Assembly (NCBI RefSeq): GCF_016793485.1
Contig: NZ_JAEULZ010000038.1
Coordinates: 248,001-312,000 of the forward strand
Direction: 5' to 3'
Length of the DNA: 64,000 nucleotides
From: Mesorhizobium sp.
GTDB taxonomy: Bacteria > Pseudomonadota > Alphaproteobacteria > Rhizobiales > Rhizobiaceae
Made by a program: the position numbers and the translations under genes. This document shows, piece after piece, positions 17,201-25,442 of this stretch. The notes under the pieces were generated by a model that had not been told where the DNA came from, did not search any database, and was given only the letters and a program-made list of their open reading frames with translations. Numbering within the stretch: position 1 is the first letter of the stretch; each line of letters opens with the position of its first letter.

Positions 17201-17893
17201 GGCACAGGGCCAAAGGCCGGCGGACCGCACTATCTGCGCCGTTTCCGCAAGTCCGTGAACGGAAATCTTAGCGGCGAAGCGGACGACCATCCCATCGCCG
17301 ATGTTTCTTCCAAGGTCCTCCGAGACAATCTGCCCGATCCTACCCTTGGTGGCTGGTCGGCCCGCGCTGACCGCATCGCGGTGCTGCGAAAGCACCTGCG
17401 CGGCAAGGGTGGAGAAGCAATCAGGGCTGCCGCCGCGCTCGATTTCGGACCGGTGGACCTCCCCGGCCCGACGGGCGAGGCAAACACGTTGACGCTTGTG
17501 CCGCGCGGCCGGGTTCTGTGCCTGGGGCCGGACGGCGAAACGCTTCTAGCGCAGGTAATTCAGGCGTTGGCGGCCGGCAACGCGGCGATTGCAGTCGGCC
17601 GAGGCGCAACCGCGGCGATCGCATCGCTGACCGGAAAAGGACTGCCAGTCCATGCTCTGGACGGTACCGTCGCAGGTTCAGACCTGAAAGCGCTGGACAT
17701 CGATGTCGTCGCCTTCTCAGGTGGGATGGCTACTGCGCAAGCCATTCGCTTGGCGCTGGCAGAAAGGAAAGGTCCCATCGTGCCGCTGGTCGACGAAGTG
17801 ATTTATCCTGCCGCCTATGCGCATGAGCGCTCGGTTTGCGTCGACACCACGGCCGCGGGTGGCAATGCCAGCTTGCTTGCGGGAGCGGGCTAA
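14267..17893 (+). CDS. putA: Bifunctional proline dehydrogenase / P5C dehydrogenase
   Basis: Converts proline to glutamate in two steps with substrate channelling. The 1208 residues comprise an N-terminal arm, the FAD-binding PRODH barrel (about 180-470; NIDAEEADRLDLSL and the C-terminal EQLHEAVRNVEGTRTRIYAP region), the P5C dehydrogenase (about 560-1020; PWNFPLAIFTGQ, Cys809 in SAGQRCSALRIL), and a C-terminal ALDH-superfamily domain ending ERSVCVDTTAAGGNASLL. There is no N-terminal ribbon-helix-helix, so regulation is left to the divergent putR. ATG 14267 is chosen over the TTG at 14219 because the protein start then matches the family. The stop overlaps the convergent VOC gene stop by four bases. 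Confidence 0.95.
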   Translation: MPTLAALRATIRANYLPDESEAVQRLVTTAALDDTGRAAISRHAADLVKTVRASSDPRLMEVFLSAYGLSTKEGVALMCLAEALLRVPDTETMDELIRDKIAPQDWSAHSGGSASIFVNASTWALMLTGRVLDEGEGGIERTLRSMVRRLGEPVIRTAVAAAMREMGEQFVLGRTISEAVKRGRPMIKKGYHYSYDMLGEAARTEEDAKRYFRAYRDAISSLDAGTNGPDIRFNPGISVKLSALHPRYEQAQREEMLPVLSKRLLELALAARHSRMGLNIDAEEADRLDLSLDVIERVLAEPELAGWDGFGVVVQAYSPRCAFVIDWLYSLARKLDRKIMVRLVKGAYWDTEIKRAQVLGLEGYPVFTRKPNTDVSYISCARKLLSMTDRIYPQFASHNAHTVAAILAMASDRTSFEFQRLHGMGEQLHEAVRNVEGTRTRIYAPVGAHSDLLAYLVRRLLENGANSSFVHQLTDEDVPPEMIARDPFEMVAEQGLAANPGIPKPSAIFGTSRENARGFDITDPVMLGKIEKSRQAFDRSYPWHAEPEARIGNAGPKRQIANPARPEEIVGNVTEAATEYVPHAIKNALNWNVTWARRPVAERAAILRRAADLYEANAFQLYTLCAREAGKTLADSIAEVREAVDFLRYYAAEAAGVEQGTHARGTIVCISPWNFPLAIFTGQIAAALVTGNTVIAKPAEQTPLIAARAVTLLREAGVPEDIIQLLPGDGPSVGAALTADSRIAGVCFTGSTDVAKAIERQLAKTAAPDAMLIAETGGLNAMIVDSTALPEQAVRDILASAFQSAGQRCSALRILYVQKDVEKKMLEMLKGAMEALVVGDPWEIATDVGPLIDSDAQKSIGDYCAGMEAKGRLIARLDAPSGGRFVAPHIFRVSGIEEMEREIFGPVLHVATFEADDIDNVIAAINRKGYGLTFGLHTRIEARVQHIVDSIHAGNIYVNRNQIGAVVGSQPFGGEGLSGTGPKAGGPHYLRRFRKSVNGNLSGEADDHPIADVSSKVLRDNLPDPTLGGWSARADRIAVLRKHLRGKGGEAIRAAAALDFGPVDLPGPTGEANTLTLVPRGRVLCLGPDGETLLAQVIQALAAGNAAIAVGRGATAAIASLTGKGLPVHALDGTVAGSDLKALDIDVVAFSGGMATAQAIRLALAERKGPIVPLVDEVIYPAAYAHERSVCVDTTAAGGNASLLAGAG

Positions 17894-18255
17894 GCCTCTT
17901 CAGGAGCGCATCCGAATCTCAGCAGGTTGCCGTGCGGATCGTGGACATAAAATTCCTTCATGTCCCACGGCCGCACCGTGAAGTCGCTGAGTCGATCGAC
18001 GCGGCGTTGGGAGAACTCTGCGTAAAGCGCTGAAACCTGGCCGCCACGAATGTAGCAGGACGAAACCTCCGGCAGCTTCCGGTCTTCGGCCAGCCAGAAA
18101 TGGATCTCCATCTCGTCGCGGCGAACGATCAGGTAGCCGTCCATATCCGGGCCGACGACCGAGAAGCCGAGGCTGTCGCGGTAGAAGGCTCTCGTCTCGC
18201 CGATGTCAGGCGAAGGCAGGACCGGAATCGTCCGCGCAGGATCGGCGCGCGACAA
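17890..18255 (-). CDS. VOC (glyoxalase/bleomycin-resistance) family protein
   Basis: A 121-residue vicinal-oxygen-chelate protein with two beta-alpha-beta-beta-beta units: TIPVLPSPDIGETRAFYRDSLGF first and MKEFYVHDPHGNLLRFG last. EIHFWLAEDRKLPE with its His and the later Glu-region could supply metal or ligand contacts, but the bleomycin-resistance subgroup often lacks metal. It starts one base after the heme monooxygenase stop, so the two are cotranscribed. A role in heme breakdown products is possible but only by position. Confidence 0.82.
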   Translation of the reverse strand: MSRADPARTIPVLPSPDIGETRAFYRDSLGFSVVGPDMDGYLIVRRDEMEIHFWLAEDRKLPEVSSCYIRGGQVSALYAEFSQRRVDRLSDFTVRPWDMKEFYVHDPHGNLLRFGCAPEEA

Positions 18256-18256
18256 G

Positions 18257-18571
18257 TCACGCGCCCTCGACGACGGAGAAGCCTTCGAAATTCGGATGTC
18301 CCATATAGTGTACGTCGTTGGAGCCGGCGTTGCGGTGCGCGGCGCGGAAATTCTCCGACTTGGTCCACGCGACGAAATCGTCCTTGCTCGCCCAGACGGT
18401 GTGCGAGGCGAATAGTGTGTAGCCCTCGGCCTCGTTTTCCGACCCGCGCAGAAGGTGGAACTCCTTGAAGCCGGCCATCTCGTGCAGCGTCGAATCGCGA
18501 TTCTTCCAGATGTTTTCGAAAGCCTCCTCCGAGCCCTTCTTCACCTTGAAGCGATTCATAGCGATAAACAT
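18257..18571 (-). CDS. hmuQ: HmuQ-like heme-degrading monooxygenase (IsdG family)
   Basis: A 104-residue dimeric ferredoxin-like protein of the antibiotic monooxygenase family. The IsdG-type catalytic triad is present: Asn6 (FIAMNRF), Trp69 and His79, with the ten-residue spacing of IsdG Trp66-His76. In Bradyrhizobium HmuQ/HmuD degrade heme and release iron. The start is ATG 18571; the longer frame upstream has no family similarity. It lies downstream of tonB and hmuR on the same strand, inside a heme locus, which strengthens the assignment. Confidence 0.86.
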   Translation of the reverse strand: MFIAMNRFKVKKGSEEAFENIWKNRDSTLHEMAGFKEFHLLRGSENEAEGYTLFASHTVWASKDDFVAWTKSENFRAAHRNAGSNDVHYMGHPNFEGFSVVEGA

Positions 18572-18682
18572 GGCGTTCCTTTCGATTATGCTGCTTTTCA
18601 CTGACATGCCGTTGGTTAGGAAATTCCATTGTCGTTGCGAATTTTTCAGCTCTGGCGTCAAGATAGGACCAATGCTTGAAAG

Positions 18683-20323
18683 TCATCGAAATATGCCGAG
18701 CGGCACGGCAAACGGCCAACTGGAACGTTGTGCTTCTGGTGGGATAGGTGGGAAAGGCGCTGCGCGTTTGACAAGAGCTAGCGCAGCTTGGTCAACTTCC
18801 GCTGAGCCGGAAGAGCGAGCGATGCGTACGCCGCTGACCCCACCCGCCGCATTGACAGTAAAAGCGACCTGAAGGTCGTTTTGCGCCTTTGAAAGAGTTC
18901 TTTTCGGAATCTTTCGCATCGCCCTGCGGAGCTTGGCGACGACCTTGCCGGGATAGTTCGATACGGCCGCATTGCCGACCTCGCCGTTCTTCGAGCCGCC
19001 CTTGCTCGCCTGCTTGCTGTCGCCCTTTTCTTGCCCGTCCGCTTGTCCGCGCCGCGTGTTGGCCTGGCTCTGGCCGCCATTGCCCGAACGTGTCTTTTTT
19101 GGCTCGGCCTTCTCCGCAGCTTTCTTGCCCTCCGGAACCTTCTTGTCAGGCTTCTGCGCAGCGGCTTCTTTTTTCGGCGCGTCTTTTGGCTGCTCTTGTC
19201 TGGAGGCTTTGCGCTCGGCGGGCTGTTCGGTTGGCTTTGCCTCCGCGACCTGCTGCGGTTTGGCTTCGGGCCGGGGCGCCTCCTGCGGGGTCTCGACCGC
19301 CTCGGGCTCTACGACCTCTGTTTCATTCGGTTCGGCCTGCGAGACGTCCGTGGTCTCGACCTCTGGGCTTTCCACAGTTTCGGTCGTTGGCGCTTCCGAG
19401 CGTTCGGCTTGGACGGCTTCGGTTGCCTGTGCGTCGGCTGGCGTTGATGACGCGCTACCGGCCGTCACCGCCTCGACAACTTCCGTTTCCGTTGGCTGCG
19501 CGGCAGCAACGGTCGCAGCCTCTTCCTGAATTTCGGATATCTTCTCGGTCGGCTGCGCCTGCGCAGGCTCCGCTGCCTCTACCGGTTCGGCGGCCTGTAC
19601 CTCGGCCGGCTTCTGGACGACATTGTCGTCCTCGACCAGTTCCACACGATCCGTCGCGAGTACCTCCGGAACCTGCTCGGTGACGGCCGGTGCGGGCCGA
19701 TTCTCGACTGGTTCGGCTGTGGTTATCTCGGCTTGGGCCGTTTGCTGCGGCTCTGCCGACGCGGCTTGCGTCCGTTCGGTGGTTACGGGTTCGGAAGTTG
19801 CCTCCGCGACCTGCTGGACTGGCGGCTCGGATACGGGCTGCAGCGTTTCGGCTTCGCCAGTAACCGCTTCCACCGTCTCCATGGGCTCGGCTGCGTCCAC
19901 GACAGGGACCGCTTCTGCGTCGACGGTCTCAACCGGCTTTGCCTGCAGCATCGTGACCATCGTCACATCGACGGCATCGTCCACATCTTCAGAAGTTTCG
20001 CCTGCCTTGATCTGGTCTTCGCCAGAGCCGAGATAGGCGATGCCGGAAAAGTCCGCTCCTTCCGTCAGGACGGCTTCGTCTACGGCGTAAAGAAAGAAGC
20101 CCGCTATGGCTGCGTGAAAGATGCAAGAGGCGACAATGGCGAGGTTCCATTTGCCGCCTTTCGCAAGAGGCTTCGTCGGGGCGAGCGGCTCCGTTGCGGT
20201 ATGGGTGACAGCATGATCCCGCTGAACCGGGAAATGCCGTTCCGGCGCTTCTCTTACGCCATTCCGTACAGCGCCGTGCGGGATATCGAGATCCGGATCG
20301 TCGGGCTCGAATCCAGCAGGCAT
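18683..20323 (-). CDS. tonB: Energy transducer TonB
   Basis: Transmits inner-membrane proton-motive energy to outer-membrane receptors. The 546 residues show a cytoplasmic N-terminus, a single membrane helix at about 60-80 holding Ser66 and His70 (SCIFH, the spacing of the essential TonB Ser/His pair), a very long acidic Glu/Pro/Val/Thr repeat linker (about 90-380), a Lys-rich stretch (about 380-450) and the C-terminal beta domain (SNYPGKVVAKLRRA and onward). It is about twice the size of E. coli TonB because of the linker. No exbB or exbD is next to it. It lies 62 bases downstream of the 149-residue protein in the hmuR unit. The start is chosen at ATG 20323. Confidence 0.9.
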   Translation of the reverse strand: MPAGFEPDDPDLDIPHGAVRNGVREAPERHFPVQRDHAVTHTATEPLAPTKPLAKGGKWNLAIVASCIFHAAIAGFFLYAVDEAVLTEGADFSGIAYLGSGEDQIKAGETSEDVDDAVDVTMVTMLQAKPVETVDAEAVPVVDAAEPMETVEAVTGEAETLQPVSEPPVQQVAEATSEPVTTERTQAASAEPQQTAQAEITTAEPVENRPAPAVTEQVPEVLATDRVELVEDDNVVQKPAEVQAAEPVEAAEPAQAQPTEKISEIQEEAATVAAAQPTETEVVEAVTAGSASSTPADAQATEAVQAERSEAPTTETVESPEVETTDVSQAEPNETEVVEPEAVETPQEAPRPEAKPQQVAEAKPTEQPAERKASRQEQPKDAPKKEAAAQKPDKKVPEGKKAAEKAEPKKTRSGNGGQSQANTRRGQADGQEKGDSKQASKGGSKNGEVGNAAVSNYPGKVVAKLRRAMRKIPKRTLSKAQNDLQVAFTVNAAGGVSGVRIARSSGSAEVDQAALALVKRAAPFPPIPPEAQRSSWPFAVPLGIFR

Positions 20324-20385
20324 GCCGGCGAGCGGCCATGCCGGCCCGCCGGATGCAAAGACTGGTTCAACGCCCAACGCCACGG

Positions 20386-20835
20386 CTACACACCGAAGAC
20401 GATGGCCGACTTCGTTTCCGGCTTGAGCTGGCTTAGGCAGGCGTCCGGCTCGATGCCGACGCCTGTGCATTCCGTCGTCTGGTTGATCAGTACGCGGCTG
20501 ATCTTCGTGCAGTCCGTCCCGGCAAGGTCGAAACGCGCGACCTTGGTCTTGCCCGCCGGGAGTTCATTGAAGTCGAGCACAGTGAGGCGGTCGACGACGC
20601 CTGCGTCGTTGAATAGCGCGATCTCGAACGCGGCCTTGGCCAGTTCCGCTCCCAGGTTGTTGGTGACCACGAAGGTCAGCCGACAACCCTTCTCCGAAGG
20701 TTGTGCTCCATTGAGTTCAAGCACGAGGTTGCTTGCAGAGGGCGCGGCCTGCTGCGCCTTGGCGGGCAATGCCGCCAGGAGGCAGGAAGTCAGAACGGAA
20801 ATCGCGAGGCTGGCGAATGTGCTGGCGCGCGTCAT
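20386..20835 (-). CDS. Exported Cys-containing protein of the heme receptor operon
   Basis: A 149-residue protein with a signal peptide (SVLTSCLLAALPAKAQQ). The mature part has a beta-rich region (CRLTFVVTNNLGAELAKAAFEIALF) and four cysteines (KGCRL, TDCTK, TECTG, DACLS) that could form two disulfides. I do not recognise a characterised family. Its ATG starts one base after the hmuR stop and it precedes tonB, so it probably serves heme uptake in the periplasm, for example between receptor and TonB. Confidence 0.75.
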   Translation of the reverse strand: MTRASTFASLAISVLTSCLLAALPAKAQQAAPSASNLVLELNGAQPSEKGCRLTFVVTNNLGAELAKAAFEIALFNDAGVVDRLTVLDFNELPAGKTKVARFDLAGTDCTKISRVLINQTTECTGVGIEPDACLSQLKPETKSAIVFGV

Positions 20836-20836
20836 C

Positions 20837-23059
20837 TTACCATCCAAACTGCTTGGAGAGGCTGATCTTGAAGTTGCGGCCCTTCGCGATGTCTGGCGAA
20901 AGGTTGTCGCGGTAGTCTTCATCGAACACGTTGTCGATGCCTGCGAGAACCTCGTAGCCGGCAAAGTTGCCGTCCTGCGGCCTCCATGTCGCGTACAGGT
21001 CCAGCGTCTCCCAGCCAGCGACCGGATAGATGGGAGGAGTCAACGTGGGCGAACCTGCTTGCTGCGCACCGTTCTTCGCATCAGCGGCGACGGTGATGCG
21101 AGCGGCGAATTCGAGGAAATAGTCCGGTATACGACCACCGATCGTCAGCGCGACGCGTTGCGCCGGGATCGTCGCCAGCGGCTGATTGAAGTTCGCGCCT
21201 TCGACGCGATTCTGCCCCCATGTGGCGGTGTAGGCCACACCCGCGAAGACATAGTCCGCATCGTAGGCGCCTTCGACTTCCACGCCATAGATCCGGGCCT
21301 TGCCAATATTGTAGTAGTACGCTGGCGCAGGCAGGGGGCTGCTAGGCAGCACGTTCGCGCTCGAGGTGATCAGATTGGTCAGGTCGTTGTAGAAGCCCGT
21401 GGTCTTGACGTTCAGCACGTCCCCGGACGTCAGGAGGTCTGCGCCGGAAACCGTGAAGCCGGCTTCGTAGTTCGTCGACTTTTCCTTTTGCAGGTCGAGG
21501 CTGAGCGTCTTGCCCTTGTTGCCAGGACCGAACATGCCCGGAGGCGTCGGGGGAGCCCACGAGTACAATTCATCGATCGTCGGCATGCGTTCGGTGTAGG
21601 CAACCGAACCGAAGACGCCAAAGTAGTCGTTGAAGTCATAAAGCGCGGCGATCTTGGGAGAGAATGCGCTATCCTCGATGTCTTCCGCGTTGGGGATGCC
21701 GCTTGACGGCGTCACCGTGTGAAAATCGCCACGGACACCGGCGATGACCGTCAGCTGCTCGTTCCAGATGTATTCGTTCTGGGCGAAGAGTCCGAGCTTG
21801 TTTTCGGTGCCTTCGGGATGGGCGGTCAGCGGTAGGCCGGTCTTTTCGGCAACGCGATCCTGTGTGCTGGCCTGGAAACCGAATGTGAAGTGGTTCTCGG
21901 CATTCTCGAACGTCGAGTCGATAGTGTTCTCGCCCTTCAACTGCCACGTCTTGTACGCGTATAGCGTGTCGTTCAGAATCGCGAGGGTCGACTGGTCGTT
22001 CGGGTTTGTCAGGAAGCCGTTGGAAGCGTTGCTCTGGTCGTTTTCAGTGTCCGAGTAGGTCAGGGCGATGTCGATATCCAACCACGGATTGTCCGTGAAC
22101 GGATTTTCATAGCTCAGCACGAAGGTCTGGTCGGTGACGTCGCGATCGACATAGCCGAACTGGTTAGTCTGCGTACCCGTCTGGGCGTAGTCGGTCTGGT
22201 CCTTGTTGCTCTGCCAGCGCTGGTAAGACGCGCGGGCGATACCCTCATCGCCGATATAGGCGGTCGCCTTCAGCAGGCCCGACCATGAATCGAAGGCGGA
22301 TCCCGAAAGTTCGGTCCCATTGCCGAGTTCGAAATTGTCCGATCGGCGAAAATTGCCGGCCGCCAGCACCTCGAGACCCTCGTTGAACCGGTGCGCGAGA
22401 ATCGTCGAGGCAAGCGCACCATTGTTGTTCGAATCGTAGCCGCCCTTCAGACGGACAGCGGTGTTCTGCCCGTCTTGCAGGAATTCGGCAGCGTCCTTTG
22501 TGGTGAAGTTGATGACGCCACCAAGTGCACCGGCGCCGTAGAGCGTGGAAGAGGCAGGGCCACGCAGCACCTCAACGCGCCGATAGAGTTCCGGCTCGGA
22601 GAAGAACGAACCCATTCGGTACTGCTCGTTGAACTTGGGCGCGCCATCGACGTTTATGATGATGCGCGACCCGTCGGCGGAGTTGTCGGTCTGGCCGATA
22701 CCTCTGATGTTGAAAGCCTGGCCCACGACGCGCTCGCTGCCGGCCATGGTGACGCCGGGAACGTCCTTGAAAAGACCGCCCATGGTTTGCGCCTGGGCGT
22801 TGTCGATCGCCTGCTGGTCGAGCACGGTCACGGCCTGCGGCGTATCGATCGCGACCTTGTCGGCGCCCGCGCCGAGAACGATTCGCTGGAGCAACGTCAC
22901 GCGCCCCTTCTTGTCAGTCTGATTGACGACCTGTCCTTCCTCGGTCGCTTCTGCCGTCGTCGGTTGTGCCTGTTGCGCCCAACCCGCCTGTGAACCCAAC
23001 AAGATCGTCATTGCGGCTCCGCCAAGCAGAACCGACATATTTCGACCGACCATCCCCAT
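20837..23059 (-). CDS. hmuR: TonB-dependent heme receptor
   Basis: An outer-membrane receptor of 740 residues with a signal peptide (MSVLLGGAAMTILLGSQAGWAQQ). The plug domain covers about 60-180 (DTPQAVTVLDQQAIDN, NIRGIGQTDN, VEVLRGPASSTLYGAGALGG), followed by a 22-strand barrel ending in KQFGW. MPTIDELYSWAPP with a downstream Asn-containing loop resembles the FRAP region of heme receptors. ATG 23059 is chosen: GGAG lies upstream and the signal peptide begins there. It is divergent from hemP, with an IRO-box in the shared region. It heads the unit hmuR, exported protein, tonB, hmuQ, VOC. Confidence 0.9.
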   Translation of the reverse strand: MGMVGRNMSVLLGGAAMTILLGSQAGWAQQAQPTTAEATEEGQVVNQTDKKGRVTLLQRIVLGAGADKVAIDTPQAVTVLDQQAIDNAQAQTMGGLFKDVPGVTMAGSERVVGQAFNIRGIGQTDNSADGSRIIINVDGAPKFNEQYRMGSFFSEPELYRRVEVLRGPASSTLYGAGALGGVINFTTKDAAEFLQDGQNTAVRLKGGYDSNNNGALASTILAHRFNEGLEVLAAGNFRRSDNFELGNGTELSGSAFDSWSGLLKATAYIGDEGIARASYQRWQSNKDQTDYAQTGTQTNQFGYVDRDVTDQTFVLSYENPFTDNPWLDIDIALTYSDTENDQSNASNGFLTNPNDQSTLAILNDTLYAYKTWQLKGENTIDSTFENAENHFTFGFQASTQDRVAEKTGLPLTAHPEGTENKLGLFAQNEYIWNEQLTVIAGVRGDFHTVTPSSGIPNAEDIEDSAFSPKIAALYDFNDYFGVFGSVAYTERMPTIDELYSWAPPTPPGMFGPGNKGKTLSLDLQKEKSTNYEAGFTVSGADLLTSGDVLNVKTTGFYNDLTNLITSSANVLPSSPLPAPAYYYNIGKARIYGVEVEGAYDADYVFAGVAYTATWGQNRVEGANFNQPLATIPAQRVALTIGGRIPDYFLEFAARITVAADAKNGAQQAGSPTLTPPIYPVAGWETLDLYATWRPQDGNFAGYEVLAGIDNVFDEDYRDNLSPDIAKGRNFKISLSKQFGW

Positions 23060-23181
23060 GTCCCAACTCCAATGCCTGAATTTCAATGCTGGCTGGCATG
23101 GAGCTCGCTTGCATTTTCGTCGTCCCCGGAATGCTTTAAATGTTGACTCATTTAGTCCGGTATTGCACTGACTAATAAACA

Positions 23182-23196
23182 TGATTATTCGAGTCA
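23182..23196. promoter_or_regulatory. IRO-box (RirA site) between hmuR and hemP
   Basis: TGA-N9-TCA, the RirA recognition form, at 23182-23196. It sits among further TGACT/AGTCA half-sites at 23144, 23154 and 23169, and a nested AATAA/TTATT inverted repeat. Iron-replete RirA would repress both heme operons from here; Irr could also bind in this region. Confidence 0.6.
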
Positions 23197-23263
23197 AGAA
23201 ATCAAATCACGTTTCAGCCCGGTCGGACAAATCGGCCCAGCCGACAGTGGAAAGGAGCGGACT

Positions 23264-23473
23264 ATGAATACGCACAACCAGAATGATTTCAGGTTCCGGC
23301 CACGCCGTCCGGTGCAGGAAGAACAGGTGCACTATGCGCCCCTGCGGATGCCCTCACGCACGGTCACGAGCGAATCCCTGTTCAACGGTCTCTATGAAAT
23401 CGGAATCAATCATGGCGGGTCGCTTTACCGCCTGAAGATAACCCGTCAGGGTAAGCTCATTCTCAACAAATAG
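23264..23473 (+). CDS. hemP: Hemin uptake protein HemP
   Basis: A 69-residue protein with the HemP/HmuP core: RTVTSESLFNGLYEIGINHGGSLYRLKITRQGKLIL, here given by its ends (residues about 32-67). In Bradyrhizobium the HmuP homologue coactivates the heme operon with Irr. The ATG is preceded by GGAAAGGAGCGG. It is first in the hemP-hmuSTUV unit, 11 bases before hmuS. Confidence 0.92.
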   Translation: MNTHNQNDFRFRPRRPVQEEQVHYAPLRMPSRTVTSESLFNGLYEIGINHGGSLYRLKITRQGKLILNK

Positions 23474-23484
23474 GCAGTCAGCAT

Positions 23485-24537
23485 ATGGACCAGCGCGTCA
23501 AACCCGCACCGCACGAGATCAGGACCGCTCGTGCGGACAACCCCAAGACGATGGAGCGGGAACTCGCCGCGCAGCTCGGCATTTCCGAGGCCGAACTTGT
23601 GGCCGCGCATTGCGGGGAAGGCGTCCGGCGCATCGAACCTCGCGTCAACGACGTGTTGCTTGGGCTTGAAGCCGTGGGCGAAGTGCTGGCGCTGACGCGC
23701 AACGAGAGCGCCGTGCACGAGAAGATCGGTGTCTACGACAAGATCCAGACCGGCGAGCACGCCGCACTTGCTCTTGGCGAACAAATCGACCTGCGGATCT
23801 TCCCGAAGATATGGACACATGGCTTTGCCGTGGAGAAGCGCGTTGGCGACGAGATCAAGCGTTCCCTGCAGTTCTTCGATGACGCTGGCGACGCGGTTCA
23901 CAAGGTTCATTTGCGGCCGGCGTCAAACGTCGACGCCTATGAACGGCTTGTCGCCGCGCTTGTTTCGTTTGACCAGTCACCCACTCTTTCGCTGAAAGGC
24001 ATAGATTCCCCTGCTGCGGCCGGCGAGCCGGGCAGCGCTGAAGAACTGCGCGACCGCTGGAGCAGCATGACGGACGTGCATCAGTTCTTCGGCATGCTGA
24101 AGGCGTTGAAGCTCTCGCGTCATCAGGCCCTGCGGATGGTCGGGGGCGACTACGCGTGGGAGCTCGCGGGCGAAAGTCTGGAGGCCATGTTCAATCACGC
24201 GGCGTCGGACGCGGTTCCTATCATGTGCTTCGTGGGCAATCGCGGCTGCATACAGATTCACTCAGGTCCGGTCTCCAACATCAAGACGATGGGGCCGTGG
24301 ATCAACGTGCTGGACGAGACCTTCCATCTTCACCTGCGCATGGACCACGTCGTCGAACTTTGGGCCGTGCGCAAGCCGACCAAGGACGGGCATGTCACGT
24401 CGATCGAGGCGTATGGCGCGAACCACGAACTGATCATCCAGTTCTTCGGTCAGCGCCATGAAGGCGAAACGGAGCGCGACGACTGGCGCTTCCTGGCTGA
24501 AAATCTGCCGCGCACCCTGTCCCGGACAGCTGCCTGA
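23485..24537 (+). CDS. hmuS: Hemin-degrading factor HmuS
   Basis: A cytoplasmic heme-binding and degrading protein of 350 residues with two homologous halves (HemS/ChuX fold). The N-terminal half carries ISEAELVAAHCGEG and RNESAVHEKIGVY; the C-terminal half carries the repeat of the domain with FVGNRGCIQIHSGPV and FHLHLRMDHV. It receives heme imported by HmuTUV and releases iron or stores heme. The gene sits between hemP and hmuT with 11 and 10 base gaps, so it belongs to one transcript. Confidence 0.93.
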   Translation: MDQRVKPAPHEIRTARADNPKTMERELAAQLGISEAELVAAHCGEGVRRIEPRVNDVLLGLEAVGEVLALTRNESAVHEKIGVYDKIQTGEHAALALGEQIDLRIFPKIWTHGFAVEKRVGDEIKRSLQFFDDAGDAVHKVHLRPASNVDAYERLVAALVSFDQSPTLSLKGIDSPAAAGEPGSAEELRDRWSSMTDVHQFFGMLKALKLSRHQALRMVGGDYAWELAGESLEAMFNHAASDAVPIMCFVGNRGCIQIHSGPVSNIKTMGPWINVLDETFHLHLRMDHVVELWAVRKPTKDGHVTSIEAYGANHELIIQFFGQRHEGETERDDWRFLAENLPRTLSRTAA

Positions 24538-24547
24538 GGAAAGTTTG

Positions 24548-25441
24548 ATGAAGAGTATGAGTTTGTTCTTGCGCGCGGGTCGCCTGGCGTCGCTGTGTGT
24601 TTTGCTGGCGGCTGGTTCCAGCCTGGCCGAGGAAGGTCAGGCTGTCTTCCAGGACAAGTCGCGTATTGCTTCGGTAGGCGGGTCGATCACCGAGATAGTT
24701 TATGCGCTCGGCGAACAGGGCAACCTGATCGCGCGCGACTCCACCAGCACTTATCCCGAGGACGCCACGAAGCTTCCGGACGTTGGATATATGCGCGCCC
24801 TCTCGCCTGAGGGCGTCCTGTCCATCAATCCAACTGGCATTCTTCTCCTGGAGGGCAGCGGGCCAAAGGAAGCGATCGACGTCCTCAAGAAAGCAAGCGT
24901 GCCGGTCATCACGGTCCCGGACACATATGATCACGCCGGTATCCTGGAGAAGATCCGCGTCGTCGGCCAGGCGCTCGGCGTGGACCAGAAGGCATCCGAA
25001 CTTTCCGCACAGGTGGACAAGGACCTCGCGGCGGCCGAACAGTTGACGGCGCAACTGCCCGAGAAGAAGCGCGTCCTCTTTATCCTCTCGATGCAGGGCG
25101 GAAAGATTCTCGCTTCGGGATCAAATTCCGCCGCCAACGGGATCATCGAACTCGCTGGTGGCGTCAATGCCGTCGAGGGTTTCGAGGGCTACAAGCAACT
25201 GACGGACGAAGCCGCGATCGTAGCGAATCCTGACGTCATCTTGATGATGGATCGCGGCGGCGACCACAGTGCCGCCAATGCCGACCTCTTCGCGCATCCG
25301 GCCATCGCATCGACGCCGGCCGGACAGGCAAAGCGGGTTGTCCGCATTGACGGCAGCTATCTGCTTGGCTTTGGCCCGCGCACAGCCGGAGCGATCCGCG
25401 ACCTCGCAACCGCCCTCTACGGCGATCAGATCAAGGGCTGA
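24548..25441 (+). CDS. hmuT: Periplasmic hemin-binding protein HmuT
   Basis: The solute-binding protein of the heme ABC importer, 297 residues with a signal peptide (RLASLCVLLAAGSSLAEE). It is a class III binding protein with two lobes joined by a long helix. The N-lobe has IASVGGSITEIVYALG, and the heme-contact region has YMRALSPEGVL, where the Tyr is a likely axial ligand. ATG 24548 is chosen because the signal peptide begins there; the frame stays open into hmuS. Its stop is one base before the hmuU ATG. Confidence 0.92.
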   Translation: MKSMSLFLRAGRLASLCVLLAAGSSLAEEGQAVFQDKSRIASVGGSITEIVYALGEQGNLIARDSTSTYPEDATKLPDVGYMRALSPEGVLSINPTGILLLEGSGPKEAIDVLKKASVPVITVPDTYDHAGILEKIRVVGQALGVDQKASELSAQVDKDLAAAEQLTAQLPEKKRVLFILSMQGGKILASGSNSAANGIIELAGGVNAVEGFEGYKQLTDEAAIVANPDVILMMDRGGDHSAANADLFAHPAIASTPAGQAKRVVRIDGSYLLGFGPRTAGAIRDLATALYGDQIKG

Positions 25442-25442
25442 G

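Noticed and set aside
18889-19683. Plus-strand ORFs opposite the TonB linker
   Set aside because: Low-complexity translations caused by the repetitive linker on the other strand.
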